Source: Armatimonadota bacterium
GTDB lineage: Bacteria; Armatimonadota; DTGP01; JAKQQT01
Length of the DNA stretch: 46,456 bases
Reading direction: 5' to 3'
Assembly (NCBI GenBank): GCA_036504095.1
Contig: DASXVS010000056.1
Coordinates: forward strand, 1-46,456
The notes beneath the pieces were generated by a model. That model was not told where the DNA came from, did not search any database, and was given only the letters and a program-made list of their open reading frames with translations. How positions within the stretch are numbered: position 1 is the first letter of the stretch; every line of letters begins with the position of its first letter. The position numbers and the translations under genes are program-made. Positions 7,353 through 15,240 of this stretch are shown here, piece after piece.

Positions 7353-10025
7353 CTACTTGTCGCGCGAGGCGCTGTTGCCCTTTTCCTCGATCGCCGCCTG
7401 GGCCGCCGCGAGGCGGGCTACCGGGATGCGCTTCGGGGAGCAAGAGACGTAGGTGAGGCCCAGCTTGTGGCAGAACTTCACGCTGTCCGGCTCGCCGCCG
7501 TGCTCGCCGCAGATACCGAGCTTGATCTTCGGGTTCACCTTCTTGGCGTCTTCAACGCAGATCTTCATCAGGCGGCCGATGCCCTTCTGGTCGATGGTGT
7601 CGGTCGGGTCGTTCTTAAAGATCTGCTTGTCGATGTACAGCGGCAGGAACTTGCCGGCGTCGTCGCGTGAGATGCCGTAGCCCATCTGCGTCAGGTCGTT
7701 GGTGCCGAAGGAGAAGAACTGGGCTTCCTTGGCGATCTCGTCCGCGGTCAGGGCGGCGCGCGGGATCTCGATCATCGTGCCGATCATGTAGTCGACCTCA
7801 ATGCCCTCCGCCTTCATGGTCTTCTTCGCGACCTTGATGAGCTGGGTCTTGAGGTAGGTCAACTCGGTCACGGTGGCGATCAGCGGGATCATGATCTCGG
7901 GATGAACGTCGATACCGGCCTTCTTGACCTCGCAGGCCGCGCCGATGATGGCGGCGATCTGCATGTTCACGATCTGCGGGAAGTAGATGCTCAGGCGGCA
8001 GCCGCGCAGGCCCAGCATTGGGTTCTGCTCGTGCATGTCTTCAACAGCGGCCAGAAGTTTGCTGGCCTTGGCCATAGCGGTTCCGCTGGCATTGCTGTCC
8101 ATCATCTGGCGCATTTCCATCTTCACGGTGTCGGCGTGGGGGAGGAACTCGTGAAGCGGCGGGTCGATGAGACGGATGGTAACCGGCTTGCCGTTCATGG
8201 CGCGGAAGATGCCTTCGAAATCCTCGCGCTGAAGCGGGAGGAGCTTGTCGATGGCGGTCTGGCGGCCGGCGTCATCTTCGGCGAGGATCATGTCCTGCAC
8301 GAGAGCGGCGCGGTCTCCAAGGAACATATGCTCCGTGCGGCAAAGGCCGATGCCTTCGGCGCCCAGGGCGATGGCGTCCAGAGCGTGCTCCGGCGTATCG
8401 GCGTTGGCGCGAACGCCAAGCTTGCGATACTCGTCGCACCAGCCCATGAAGGTGCCGAAATCACCGGTCATCGTGGCGGGTTCGGTTTCCAGTTCGGTGT
8501 TGTACACCAGGCCGAGCGTGCCGTCAAGCGTGATGATGTCGCCTTCCTTCACAACCACGCCGTTAGCCGTGAACTGGCGGGCGGTTTCGTCGATCTTCAC
8601 CGCGCCGCAGCCGCAGACCGTGGGGATTCCGTACTGGCGGGCTATAAGAGCCGCGTGGCTCGTGCGGCCGCCGAGGCTGGTGAGGACGCCCTTGGACGCG
8701 AGCATTCCACCCAGGTCGTCCGGGTTGGTCTCCTTGCGGACGAGGATGACTTTCTTGCCTTCGGCCGCGTAGGCGATGGCGGTTGCGGCGTCCAGGGCCA
8801 CGTGGCCGGAGGCGCCGCCGGGGCCGGCGTTCAGGCCCTTGGCGATTTCCTTGATGCCCTTCGCGCTTTTGATGCGCGGGTGGAGCAACTGCTCGAGGGC
8901 TTCCGGCGGAACGCGGACCAGGGCCTGTTCCTTCGTGATGAGGCCTTCGTTCACCTGATCGATGGCGATCTTCACCGCGGCAACGCCCGTGCGCTTGCCG
9001 GAGCGGCACTGCAGGATGAAGAGACGACCCTTCTCGATGGTGAACTCGATGTCCTGCATGTCGTGGTAATGAAGCTCGAGGTTGCGCGCGATGTCCGCGA
9101 ACTGCTTGTAGATGGCGGGGAACTCACTCTCGAGCTCGGCGATTTCTTCCGGGGTCCGCACGCCGGCGACCACGTCCTCGCCCTGGGCGTTCTTCAGGAA
9201 CTCGCCGAACAGCTTGTTCTCGCCGTTGGCGGCGTTGCGGGTGAAGGCCACGCCCGTGCCGCAGTCATCGCCCATATTTCCAAAGACCATGGACTGGATG
9301 TTCACGGCGGTGCCCAGGTCGTGGGCGATCTTCTCGCGGTTGCGGTAGATGACGGCGCGCTCGTTGTTCCAGGACTTGAACACGGCGACTACCGCGAGTT
9401 CCAACTGCGTGAGCGGGTTCGTCGGGAAGTCATCGCCCGTCACGTCCTTGAAGTACTTCTTGTAGAGCTCACACAGATCCTTCAGGCCGGCCGCGTCAAC
9501 TTCGGTATCCACCTGGGCGCCGGTCTTGGCTTTCAGGGCGTCGAAGATGACTTCGAAATGGTGTTTGGCGAGCTTGGGATAGTCGCTGGAAAGGACGATG
9601 TCGCTGAACATCATGAGGAAGCGGCGATACGCGTCGTAAGCGAATCGCTCGTTGCCGGTTGCGGCGATGATGCCCTTGAGGGAGTCTTCGTTCAGGCCGA
9701 GGTTGAGGACGGTATCCATCATTCCCGGCATGGAGAACTTGGCGCCGGAGCGGACGGACACCAGAAGCGGGTTTTTCGCGTCACCCAGCTTCTTGCCCAT
9801 GTCCTTCTCGATGACGGCAAGCGCCTTCATAACGTCGTCCCACAGTCCGTCGGGCAAGCGCCCGAGCTTCGTGTACTCGTTGCAGGCTTCGGTTGTGATC
9901 GTAAATCCGGCGGGCACCGGCAGGCCGATATTGGTCATTTCGGCCAGGTTGGCGCCCTTGCCTCCGAGGAGGTCACGCATCGAGGCGTTGCCCTCTTTGA
10001 AAAGATAAACTTGCTTCTTAGACAT
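7353..10025 (-). CDS. ppdK: Pyruvate, phosphate dikinase
   Basis: Interconverts pyruvate, ATP and phosphate with phosphoenolpyruvate, AMP and pyrophosphate in central carbon metabolism. The start MSKKQVYLFKEG at ATG 10025 follows AGGAGA about 10 bases upstream and gives 890 aa, the normal size. Domains in order: N-terminal ATP-grasp (KGANLAEM, SVRSGAKFSMPGMMDT), central swivelling phosphohistidine domain with the catalytic His in GGRTSHAALIARQYG, and the C-terminal PEP/pyruvate barrel with SFGTNDLTQMGYG and the reactive Cys in LGICGEHGGEP. A longer frame to 10157 lacks support. The final codons (EEKGNSASRDK) lie in a 30-bp repeat also found at the end of the neighbouring nuclease-like gene. 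A palindromic heptad element and a GC-rich terminator follow. Confidence 0.97.
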   Translation of the reverse strand: MSKKQVYLFKEGNASMRDLLGGKGANLAEMTNIGLPVPAGFTITTEACNEYTKLGRLPDGLWDDVMKALAVIEKDMGKKLGDAKNPLLVSVRSGAKFSMPGMMDTVLNLGLNEDSLKGIIAATGNERFAYDAYRRFLMMFSDIVLSSDYPKLAKHHFEVIFDALKAKTGAQVDTEVDAAGLKDLCELYKKYFKDVTGDDFPTNPLTQLELAVVAVFKSWNNERAVIYRNREKIAHDLGTAVNIQSMVFGNMGDDCGTGVAFTRNAANGENKLFGEFLKNAQGEDVVAGVRTPEEIAELESEFPAIYKQFADIARNLELHYHDMQDIEFTIEKGRLFILQCRSGKRTGVAAVKIAIDQVNEGLITKEQALVRVPPEALEQLLHPRIKSAKGIKEIAKGLNAGPGGASGHVALDAATAIAYAAEGKKVILVRKETNPDDLGGMLASKGVLTSLGGRTSHAALIARQYGIPTVCGCGAVKIDETARQFTANGVVVKEGDIITLDGTLGLVYNTELETEPATMTGDFGTFMGWCDEYRKLGVRANADTPEHALDAIALGAEGIGLCRTEHMFLGDRAALVQDMILAEDDAGRQTAIDKLLPLQREDFEGIFRAMNGKPVTIRLIDPPLHEFLPHADTVKMEMRQMMDSNASGTAMAKASKLLAAVEDMHEQNPMLGLRGCRLSIYFPQIVNMQIAAIIGAACEVKKAGIDVHPEIMIPLIATVTELTYLKTQLIKVAKKTMKAEGIEVDYMIGTMIEIPRAALTADEIAKEAQFFSFGTNDLTQMGYGISRDDAGKFLPLYIDKQIFKNDPTDTIDQKGIGRLMKICVEDAKKVNPKIKLGICGEHGGEPDSVKFCHKLGLTYVSCSPKRIPVARLAAAQAAIEEKGNSASRDK
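7360..7389. repeat. 30-bp direct repeat, copy 2 (end of ppdK)
   Basis: Partner of 6079-6108, identical over 30 bases. This copy encodes the extreme C-terminus of pyruvate phosphate dikinase, just beyond its folded barrel, so it is likely the original copy and the other the duplicate. Confidence 0.95.
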
Positions 10026-10262
10026 TACTGACTCTTCTCCTGATAGTGCGGGATGTCCGCGGGGGAGCCACCGGCGTGGATAACCGGCCTCCCCGATTGC
10101 CATTGATTGGAAATTCAAACCCATGTATGATAGACCCCCTGACGGGGGCAGGGGCAATGGGTGTGCAGAGACTCATAAGTGGCGAGGGGGCGCTCCGAGG
10201 AAGAGGGAGGCAGCGAACGGGCGACTTCTGCCGCGTTGGCTAAACGCAGGCGGGGGCTGGCA

Positions 10263-10280
10263 GGCCGGCGAAGGCCGGCC
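10263..10280 (-). terminator. Possible terminator of the ABC transporter cluster
   Basis: A 7-bp GC-only stem (GGCCGGC with GCCGGCC) closes a GAAG loop, about 40 bases after the permease stop codon on the minus strand. There is no T-tract, so the call is tentative. Between here and ppdK (10026-10262) I see only a small CCCCC/GGGGG hairpin near 10134-10147. Confidence 0.35.
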
Positions 10281-10319
10281 AATTATCGGCGGCTCGCATC
10301 CAAGCGGAGAATGGTCGAC

Positions 10320-11087
10320 CTACCGAAGCGCCTTCTGGAACGACGTGACCGTGAGCGAGACGAAGACCACGAAGAGCACCGACGATGCCACGAAGCCCTC
10401 CCAGATGGCCGGGTTCGCCCAGTTCGACAGCACCAGCGCGCGAACCCCCTCAATGACGTACGTCACGGGGTTGTAGCCTGCCAGAAGCGCGAACGTCTTC
10501 GGCAGTAGCTGCTTCGGCGCCTGGGAGGTGGTGATGTACAGGAACGGGAATACGAGGATGAACATGGACTGCACGAGCCGGGCGTTCTGGGTCCGCAGCG
10601 CCGCGATCATACTGATGCAACTCCACGCCATGGCGAACAAAATGAGCATTGCGAAGATCGCCACGATCCCAAGAAAACCGGTGTTGAACTTCACGCCGAT
10701 CGCCAGCAGAAGGACCACCACAATCGCTCCCTGTAAGGTCGCCTGTATCGCCACCTCGGTCAGCCGGCCGAGGACGATGGCGAGGCGATGGATGGGCATG
10801 ATCAGCAGTTTTTTGAAGTACCCATTGGTGATGTCCTGCACGAGTTCGATTCCCGCATTGCCCGCAGCGAAGAAGACGGCCGTGAATATGGCAACCGGCG
10901 CAATGAACTGCTTGTAGGAGACGTGGGGAAAGCCCTTCACCTGCGCGAACGCCTGCAGCGACGCCGCATTTACAGCGAAGAAGAAGAGCGGCATGAAGAG
11001 CGACGGCAGCAACGCCAGCATCGGCCGCCAGATCTGCTTTGTACTGCGCACAGACAGGTAGAACCAGTCGGAAAAGAAATCTTTCAT
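10320..11087 (-). CDS. ABC-2 type transporter permease
   Basis: Inner-membrane subunit of a drug, lipid or polysaccharide exporter. From ATG 11087 (MKDFFSDWFYLSVRSTKQI) it has 255 aa, the usual ABC-2 size; an upstream in-frame start at 11135 would overlap the ATPase gene. Six hydrophobic stretches are visible, including LLPSLFMPLFFFAV, PVAIFTAVFFAAGNAGIELV, LGIVAIFAMLILFAMAW and FILVFPFLYITTSQAP, with the FL.GYNPVTYVIEGVR-like segment before the last helix that is typical of the family. It starts 11 bases after the ATPase stop, so the two form one exporter. Substrate is not evident. Confidence 0.88.
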   Translation of the reverse strand: MKDFFSDWFYLSVRSTKQIWRPMLALLPSLFMPLFFFAVNAASLQAFAQVKGFPHVSYKQFIAPVAIFTAVFFAAGNAGIELVQDITNGYFKKLLIMPIHRLAIVLGRLTEVAIQATLQGAIVVVLLLAIGVKFNTGFLGIVAIFAMLILFAMAWSCISMIAALRTQNARLVQSMFILVFPFLYITTSQAPKQLLPKTFALLAGYNPVTYVIEGVRALVLSNWANPAIWEGFVASSVLFVVFVSLTVTSFQKALR

Positions 11088-11097
11088 GGGTTTGTGG

Positions 11098-11886
11098 TTA
11101 CCGGGCGCGCGCATACGGGTCCGGAGCGTTCGCATTGACCTCTTCGTCCGCCAGGTTGCTTCCCGTCGTCTTCAGGAAGACGTCTTCGAGGCTGCTCGCG
11201 TTATGCTCTGCCAGCAGGTGCTGGAGGGTGCCTTCCGTGACGATGCGGCCCTGGTCCATGATCGCGATGCGGTCACAAAGCGCCTCGGCCTCCTCCATAA
11301 AGTGGGTCGTCAGAAAGATGGTCATACCGTCGCGATTCAACTGGCGCAGGTGGCCCCAGATCAGTTGGCGCGCATGCGGGTCGAGGCCGGTTGTCGGCTC
11401 GTCGAGAAACAGGACTTGCGGATTGTGTATGAGCGACAGGGCCAGGTCGAATCGGCGGCGCATTCCCCCCGAATACGTTGATGCGAAGCGCTTGGACACC
11501 TTCTCAAGCTCAACGAGTTTGAGGAGTTTGCGTATCTGGGCGTCGATCTCATGCGGCGGCATGTGGTAGAGGCGGCCATGAAGCCGGAGCATCTCCTCCG
11601 CGGTCGCGGTTTCGTCGAGCCCCACTTCCTGCATCGCGAAGCCGACGCGCTTATAGATCTCGTTCGGGTGTTCGCTGAGGTCGAAACCATCGATGACAAT
11701 GCGTCCGCTCGTCTTTTTGACGAGGTTGACGAGCATGTTCATCGTGGTGGACTTGCCGGCGCCGTTTGGGCCCAGGAAACCGAAGAACTCACCGCGCTCC
11801 ACGGAAAATGACACCCCGTCCACGGCACGCGTACCTGTGGGATAGACCTTCACCAGGTCCTGGACTTCGATGATCTGAGAACTCAT
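11098..11886 (-). CDS. ABC transporter ATP-binding protein (DrrA-like)
   Basis: Nucleotide-binding subunit for the permease encoded just downstream. The 262-aa product has Walker A GPNGAGKST, Q-loop, signature YSGGMRRRFDLALSL, Walker B VLFLDEPTTGLDP and switch His in TTHFMEEAEALCD. The GMRRR signature and the long C-terminal tail after residue 225 suit the drug-export (DRA) branch. AAAAGG precedes ATG 11886. The gene begins 27 bases after the alpha-galactosidase gene, so the exporter probably shares a transcript with the serine hydrolase and glycosidase upstream. Confidence 0.93.
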   Translation of the reverse strand: MSSQIIEVQDLVKVYPTGTRAVDGVSFSVERGEFFGFLGPNGAGKSTTMNMLVNLVKKTSGRIVIDGFDLSEHPNEIYKRVGFAMQEVGLDETATAEEMLRLHGRLYHMPPHEIDAQIRKLLKLVELEKVSKRFASTYSGGMRRRFDLALSLIHNPQVLFLDEPTTGLDPHARQLIWGHLRQLNRDGMTIFLTTHFMEEAEALCDRIAIMDQGRIVTEGTLQHLLAEHNASSLEDVFLKTTGSNLADEEVNANAPDPYARAR

Positions 11887-11913
11887 ACACCTTTTAGCCC
11901 CGATTTGCGGCCG

Positions 11914-13950
11914 TTAGTTCCTTGCGGAGCGCCCAGCAGGCTCCAGTCTGAGTATGGTGCTCTCTGCCGGATCCAGAGCGATCACCGTGGTTCCAGAGGC
12001 ACGCCAGGTGCGTCCGCTCCACAGGTCCGTGACCTGGTACGGACCGCGGAGCAGCCCCGCGCGGGCTAAATCCACACGCTTCGTGGCTCCGTCCTTGCCG
12101 TCGAAATTGAAGATTGCGAGGTAGTGGGCAGCGCGGGATTCGAGCGTCAGGACGTCCGGCGCCTTGCTGCCCGTGTTCCCCTCCAACGGTCGAAACGGGC
12201 GGCCGAGGCGCGCGACGGCATTGATCGCGGGATTCGAGAACCAGGTTTCCGCCAGGCGCTGTCCTTCCGGCTTTGTGAGATCGTCGCCTATCAGGAAGAC
12301 CGTTCCGGCGACGGCTCCGGACGTCACGCGGCTCCGGTTTTCAGCGGCGCTATGCCCCTCCAGAACGAGGTGGTCGGGATCGTTATACGCGTAAAGGCGT
12401 CCGCTCATCCACCAGCCGTACGCCGCCGAATTCATCACGTATTCCGTCTCGCCGATGCCGCCGAAACTGTCGCAGGACACGCGCCGGGCGTGAGCGTACC
12501 GGTATGGGAACAGCGGCGCAATCGACTCGCTGACGAACATCGTCCACCCGATCCGGTTCAACAGGTAGCGCATGCCGCTGTTGTACGCCTGGATTCCGGT
12601 CTGGACGGACCTGTCGAAATGAACGCCGTTCGCCGAGCCGCCTTCAAGCGCGCCGTGGGTGAGAAAATCGAGCTTGATGTAGTCGAAACCGAGGGTCTTG
12701 AACCGGTCGATGAAGTGGTCGATGCGGCCGCGTGTCCCGGGGTGGGTCGGATCGAGCGCCATGCCGCCATCCATGGAAATGGGTGAGCCCGCCTTGGTCC
12801 GCGTCACGATGTCGCTGTACACGTACTTCGTGCCCTCGACGCGTTGCGAGAGGTTTTTGCCCCAGTAGATGAAGGGCGACCAGTAGATTCCCGCCTTCTG
12901 GCCGTTCGAATGTACGTGGGTTGTGAACTGCTTCAACTCCGCATCGCTCAGGTTGTCCCAGTACGAATCGAGATTGACGTATGTGGCTCCCCGGTTGTTG
13001 AAACCGAGGGGCTGGAGGCGCCGCGCGAGGTAATCGGATGTCCCGGCCGCTTTGGCGTAGTTGAGGCCAGCCTGCACCTTGCCCCAACTGTTCCAACCGA
13101 ACGGCACGCCGCCCGTCCATTTCCGCGCCGGCGCCTCGGCGGCGTTCGCCGCCGCGAAATCCTCCATACCGGCGCGCCAGTCCGAATAGAACCCCACAAG
13201 GACCTTCGGCGAGAGTATGCGGTTCCCCGCCACGGCGCCGTGCGGTTCCACGTCGTGCGTCCCGCCGTCCGCCACGCCGCCAAAGACCCTGAGATCGTTC
13301 AGCCGGCTGCCGCTGCCGGAAAAGGCGACGGCGGTTTTCCAGGTATCGTGCGTCACGGAACCCACCACGATGCCGTTCCGGCTGGCGTTATCGTAGAACG
13401 CGCAGACCTCGTAGCTGACGCCGCCGGATTTCCATGGCGATGCATCGTAGCGAGCCCACTTGTCATTGTCGAACGGCACCTGCAGCGCTCGCACATCGAT
13501 ATGTCGAGCGAGCTCCAGCGCGCCGGGCGTGTCGTCCACCAGCGGGGCCATCCAGTTGGAGCGCAGTCCCACGCCGGCGAGTTCAATACGCAGGAGGACC
13601 GAACGACCATCGCGCAGGGTGAACCGCTGCCTCATGGTCGGCAACCCGCTCGCCGTGAGCGTTACAACCGTTTCCGGGCCGTTGGTGGCCGCCATCCGGA
13701 CCCTGTAGTCCTTGCTGGTGAGGTAACGGCCCCCCACTCGGGCGGCGCCGTAGAAACGCGCTATCCTGCCCACCTGGCTCGAGGAGAGACTCGCTATACC
13801 TGTGTGGAGATCGTACTCAAGGCAGATATCTCCGCGGCGAAGCGTGAAAGTTTGCTCTGCCCGTTTCGCGGTGGATGCCGGCGCGGAATCGGCGCGCCCC
13901 GCGAGGAGCGTCACCAGCGCCAGCGTCAAAATGGCTGCGGTCCGCTTCAT
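11914..13950 (-). CDS. Exported alpha-galactosidase-like glycosidase (clan GH-D)
   Basis: A 678-aa secreted enzyme with a signal peptide (LTLALVTLLAGRADSA). An N-terminal beta-rich domain (about 35-270) precedes a (beta/alpha)8 barrel that opens with GWNSWG (285-290) and carries the nucleophile Asp428 in YIKLDFLTHG; this strand motif is that of clan GH-D (GH27/GH36). A C-terminal beta-sandwich ends the protein, with YLAIFNFDGKDG and a final DPAESTILRLEP typical of the clan. It should release alpha-linked galactose or a related sugar from plant-type glycans, outside the cytoplasm. ATG 13950 overlaps the stop of the serine hydrolase gene by 4 bases (ATGA), indicating coupled translation. Confidence 0.85.
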   Translation of the reverse strand: MKRTAAILTLALVTLLAGRADSAPASTAKRAEQTFTLRRGDICLEYDLHTGIASLSSSQVGRIARFYGAARVGGRYLTSKDYRVRMAATNGPETVVTLTASGLPTMRQRFTLRDGRSVLLRIELAGVGLRSNWMAPLVDDTPGALELARHIDVRALQVPFDNDKWARYDASPWKSGGVSYEVCAFYDNASRNGIVVGSVTHDTWKTAVAFSGSGSRLNDLRVFGGVADGGTHDVEPHGAVAGNRILSPKVLVGFYSDWRAGMEDFAAANAAEAPARKWTGGVPFGWNSWGKVQAGLNYAKAAGTSDYLARRLQPLGFNNRGATYVNLDSYWDNLSDAELKQFTTHVHSNGQKAGIYWSPFIYWGKNLSQRVEGTKYVYSDIVTRTKAGSPISMDGGMALDPTHPGTRGRIDHFIDRFKTLGFDYIKLDFLTHGALEGGSANGVHFDRSVQTGIQAYNSGMRYLLNRIGWTMFVSESIAPLFPYRYAHARRVSCDSFGGIGETEYVMNSAAYGWWMSGRLYAYNDPDHLVLEGHSAAENRSRVTSGAVAGTVFLIGDDLTKPEGQRLAETWFSNPAINAVARLGRPFRPLEGNTGSKAPDVLTLESRAAHYLAIFNFDGKDGATKRVDLARAGLLRGPYQVTDLWSGRTWRASGTTVIALDPAESTILRLEPAGRSARN

Positions 13951-15038
13951 GGGGTTCGGGAAAGGGGCGCAAGGTCAGGGATGTACCTTGCGGCAATCCC
14001 GCGCGCGATCGAGAACGTGTCGGCGCCGGCCAGGTTGCAGAGCACGATGACACTGAGATGATCTTCGGGGAACCGGAGGATCGTCGAACCAAACCCGGAC
14101 GAATGCGATCCGTTGTGATCCTGGTAGGAGTGGCCTGCCATGCTTCCGATGTCCCAGCCGTATCCGTAGTGGCTCATCGTTCCGTCGTTGAGGCGCGCCG
14201 GGGTCCACATCTCCTTGCGGGTCTCCGTTCGCAGCAGGTGGCCTTTGGAAAGGGCGATGTCCCATTTCGCCAGGTCGCGAACGGTCGAGAGAATCCCCCC
14301 GCCGGGGTAGCCCAGCACCGTCGGCGCTATGTAGTCACCGTTCACCCAGCGTATGCCCTCCATCTTGTAACCCGCAGAGCGGTGCGGCACAATTTCCGAC
14401 CACGAATAGATGCTGGTCTCAGTCATTCCCAACGGCTCGAAGATGCGCTCGCGCAGCCAGTCCCCGTAAGGCTTGCCGGTGACTTTGCGGATGATCATGC
14501 CGACGAGCAGGTAGTTGGTATTGCTGTACTGATACCGGTCGCCGGGCGTGAAGTTGAGGGGCCGGGCCGCCGCCGCTTTCAGCACATCCTCGTCGTCAAC
14601 GTCGAGGCGCAGGCTCTGGGTGGGCTCGTTGATGTAGTCCTTGATGCCGGAAGTATGCGTGAGCAGGTGGCGAACGGTGATGTCCTTCCATGCCGCCGGA
14701 ACGCCATCGAGGTACCTGGAGATCGGATCGTTCACCGAGACCCGGCCATCCTCCACGAGCATGAGCAGGCCGGCCGCGGTGAAGGACTTGGTCATGGACT
14801 GGATTTGAAACACCGTGTCGGGTGTAACAGAGGTATTCTGCTCCAGGTTGGCGAAGCCGTAGCCGGCGACTTTCGCTATCCTGTCGTTCCGGATAACGGC
14901 GATGGAGACGCCGGGAATGTGGCGGCCCTTCATCTCGGCGCGGACATAATCGTCCACCTTGTCGGCGCGGCAATTGGCGGCGGCAAGCGCGATCCCCGCG
15001 AAAACGAACGCTCCGGCACAAACGAGGGACAGGCGCAT
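13947..15038 (-). CDS. Exported serine hydrolase, class C beta-lactamase/PBP-like fold
   Basis: A 363-aa protein with a signal peptide ending near Ala-Asn-Cys-Arg-Ala-Asp (about 25). It has the three active-site motifs of the beta-lactamase class C / D-alanyl-D-alanine carboxypeptidase fold: Ser81-Met-Thr-Lys84, Tyr171-Ser-Asn173, and HSSGFG near residue 320 in place of the KTG box. The last replacement and lack of resistance context suggest an esterase or peptidase rather than a true beta-lactamase. First gene of the minus-strand cluster that continues with the alpha-galactosidase (4-base overlap) and an ABC exporter. ATG 15038 follows a GGAGG site (in GAGGTATTCCC, with CTGGAGG). Confidence 0.88.
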   Translation of the reverse strand: MRLSLVCAGAFVFAGIALAAANCRADKVDDYVRAEMKGRHIPGVSIAVIRNDRIAKVAGYGFANLEQNTSVTPDTVFQIQSMTKSFTAAGLLMLVEDGRVSVNDPISRYLDGVPAAWKDITVRHLLTHTSGIKDYINEPTQSLRLDVDDEDVLKAAAARPLNFTPGDRYQYSNTNYLLVGMIIRKVTGKPYGDWLRERIFEPLGMTETSIYSWSEIVPHRSAGYKMEGIRWVNGDYIAPTVLGYPGGGILSTVRDLAKWDIALSKGHLLRTETRKEMWTPARLNDGTMSHYGYGWDIGSMAGHSYQDHNGSHSSGFGSTILRFPEDHLSVIVLCNLAGADTFSIARGIAARYIPDLAPLSRTP

Positions 15039-15240
15039 GGGAATACCTCCAGAAAGCGGCTCACTGCGAATGATGGTGTCGGCTTCGGGCTCCCGAACTC
15101 AAGCGGCGAGCGAAAATGGGTACGCCGCATTTCCGAAGTTGCAGGGCATCGGCCGTACATAATGACCGTGACCGGGGTCTCCGGGCCCCGTCGCGCGCTG
15201 CGCACCGGCACGCGCGTATCTCACAATCGGAGGCGGTACC

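Noticed and set aside
6072-7389. Insertion sequence bounded by inverted repeats
   Set aside because: The boundaries are direct, not inverted, repeats, and no transposase is encoded between them.
7902-10031. A 709-codon open frame on the plus strand opposite ppdK
   Set aside because: It is the reverse complement of a well-supported PPDK gene; length results from GC-rich codon bias, and the protein has no recognisable motif.
13947-15038. True beta-lactamase resistance gene
   Set aside because: The KTG box is replaced by HSSG and the gene is coupled to a glycosidase; an esterase or peptidase is more likely.
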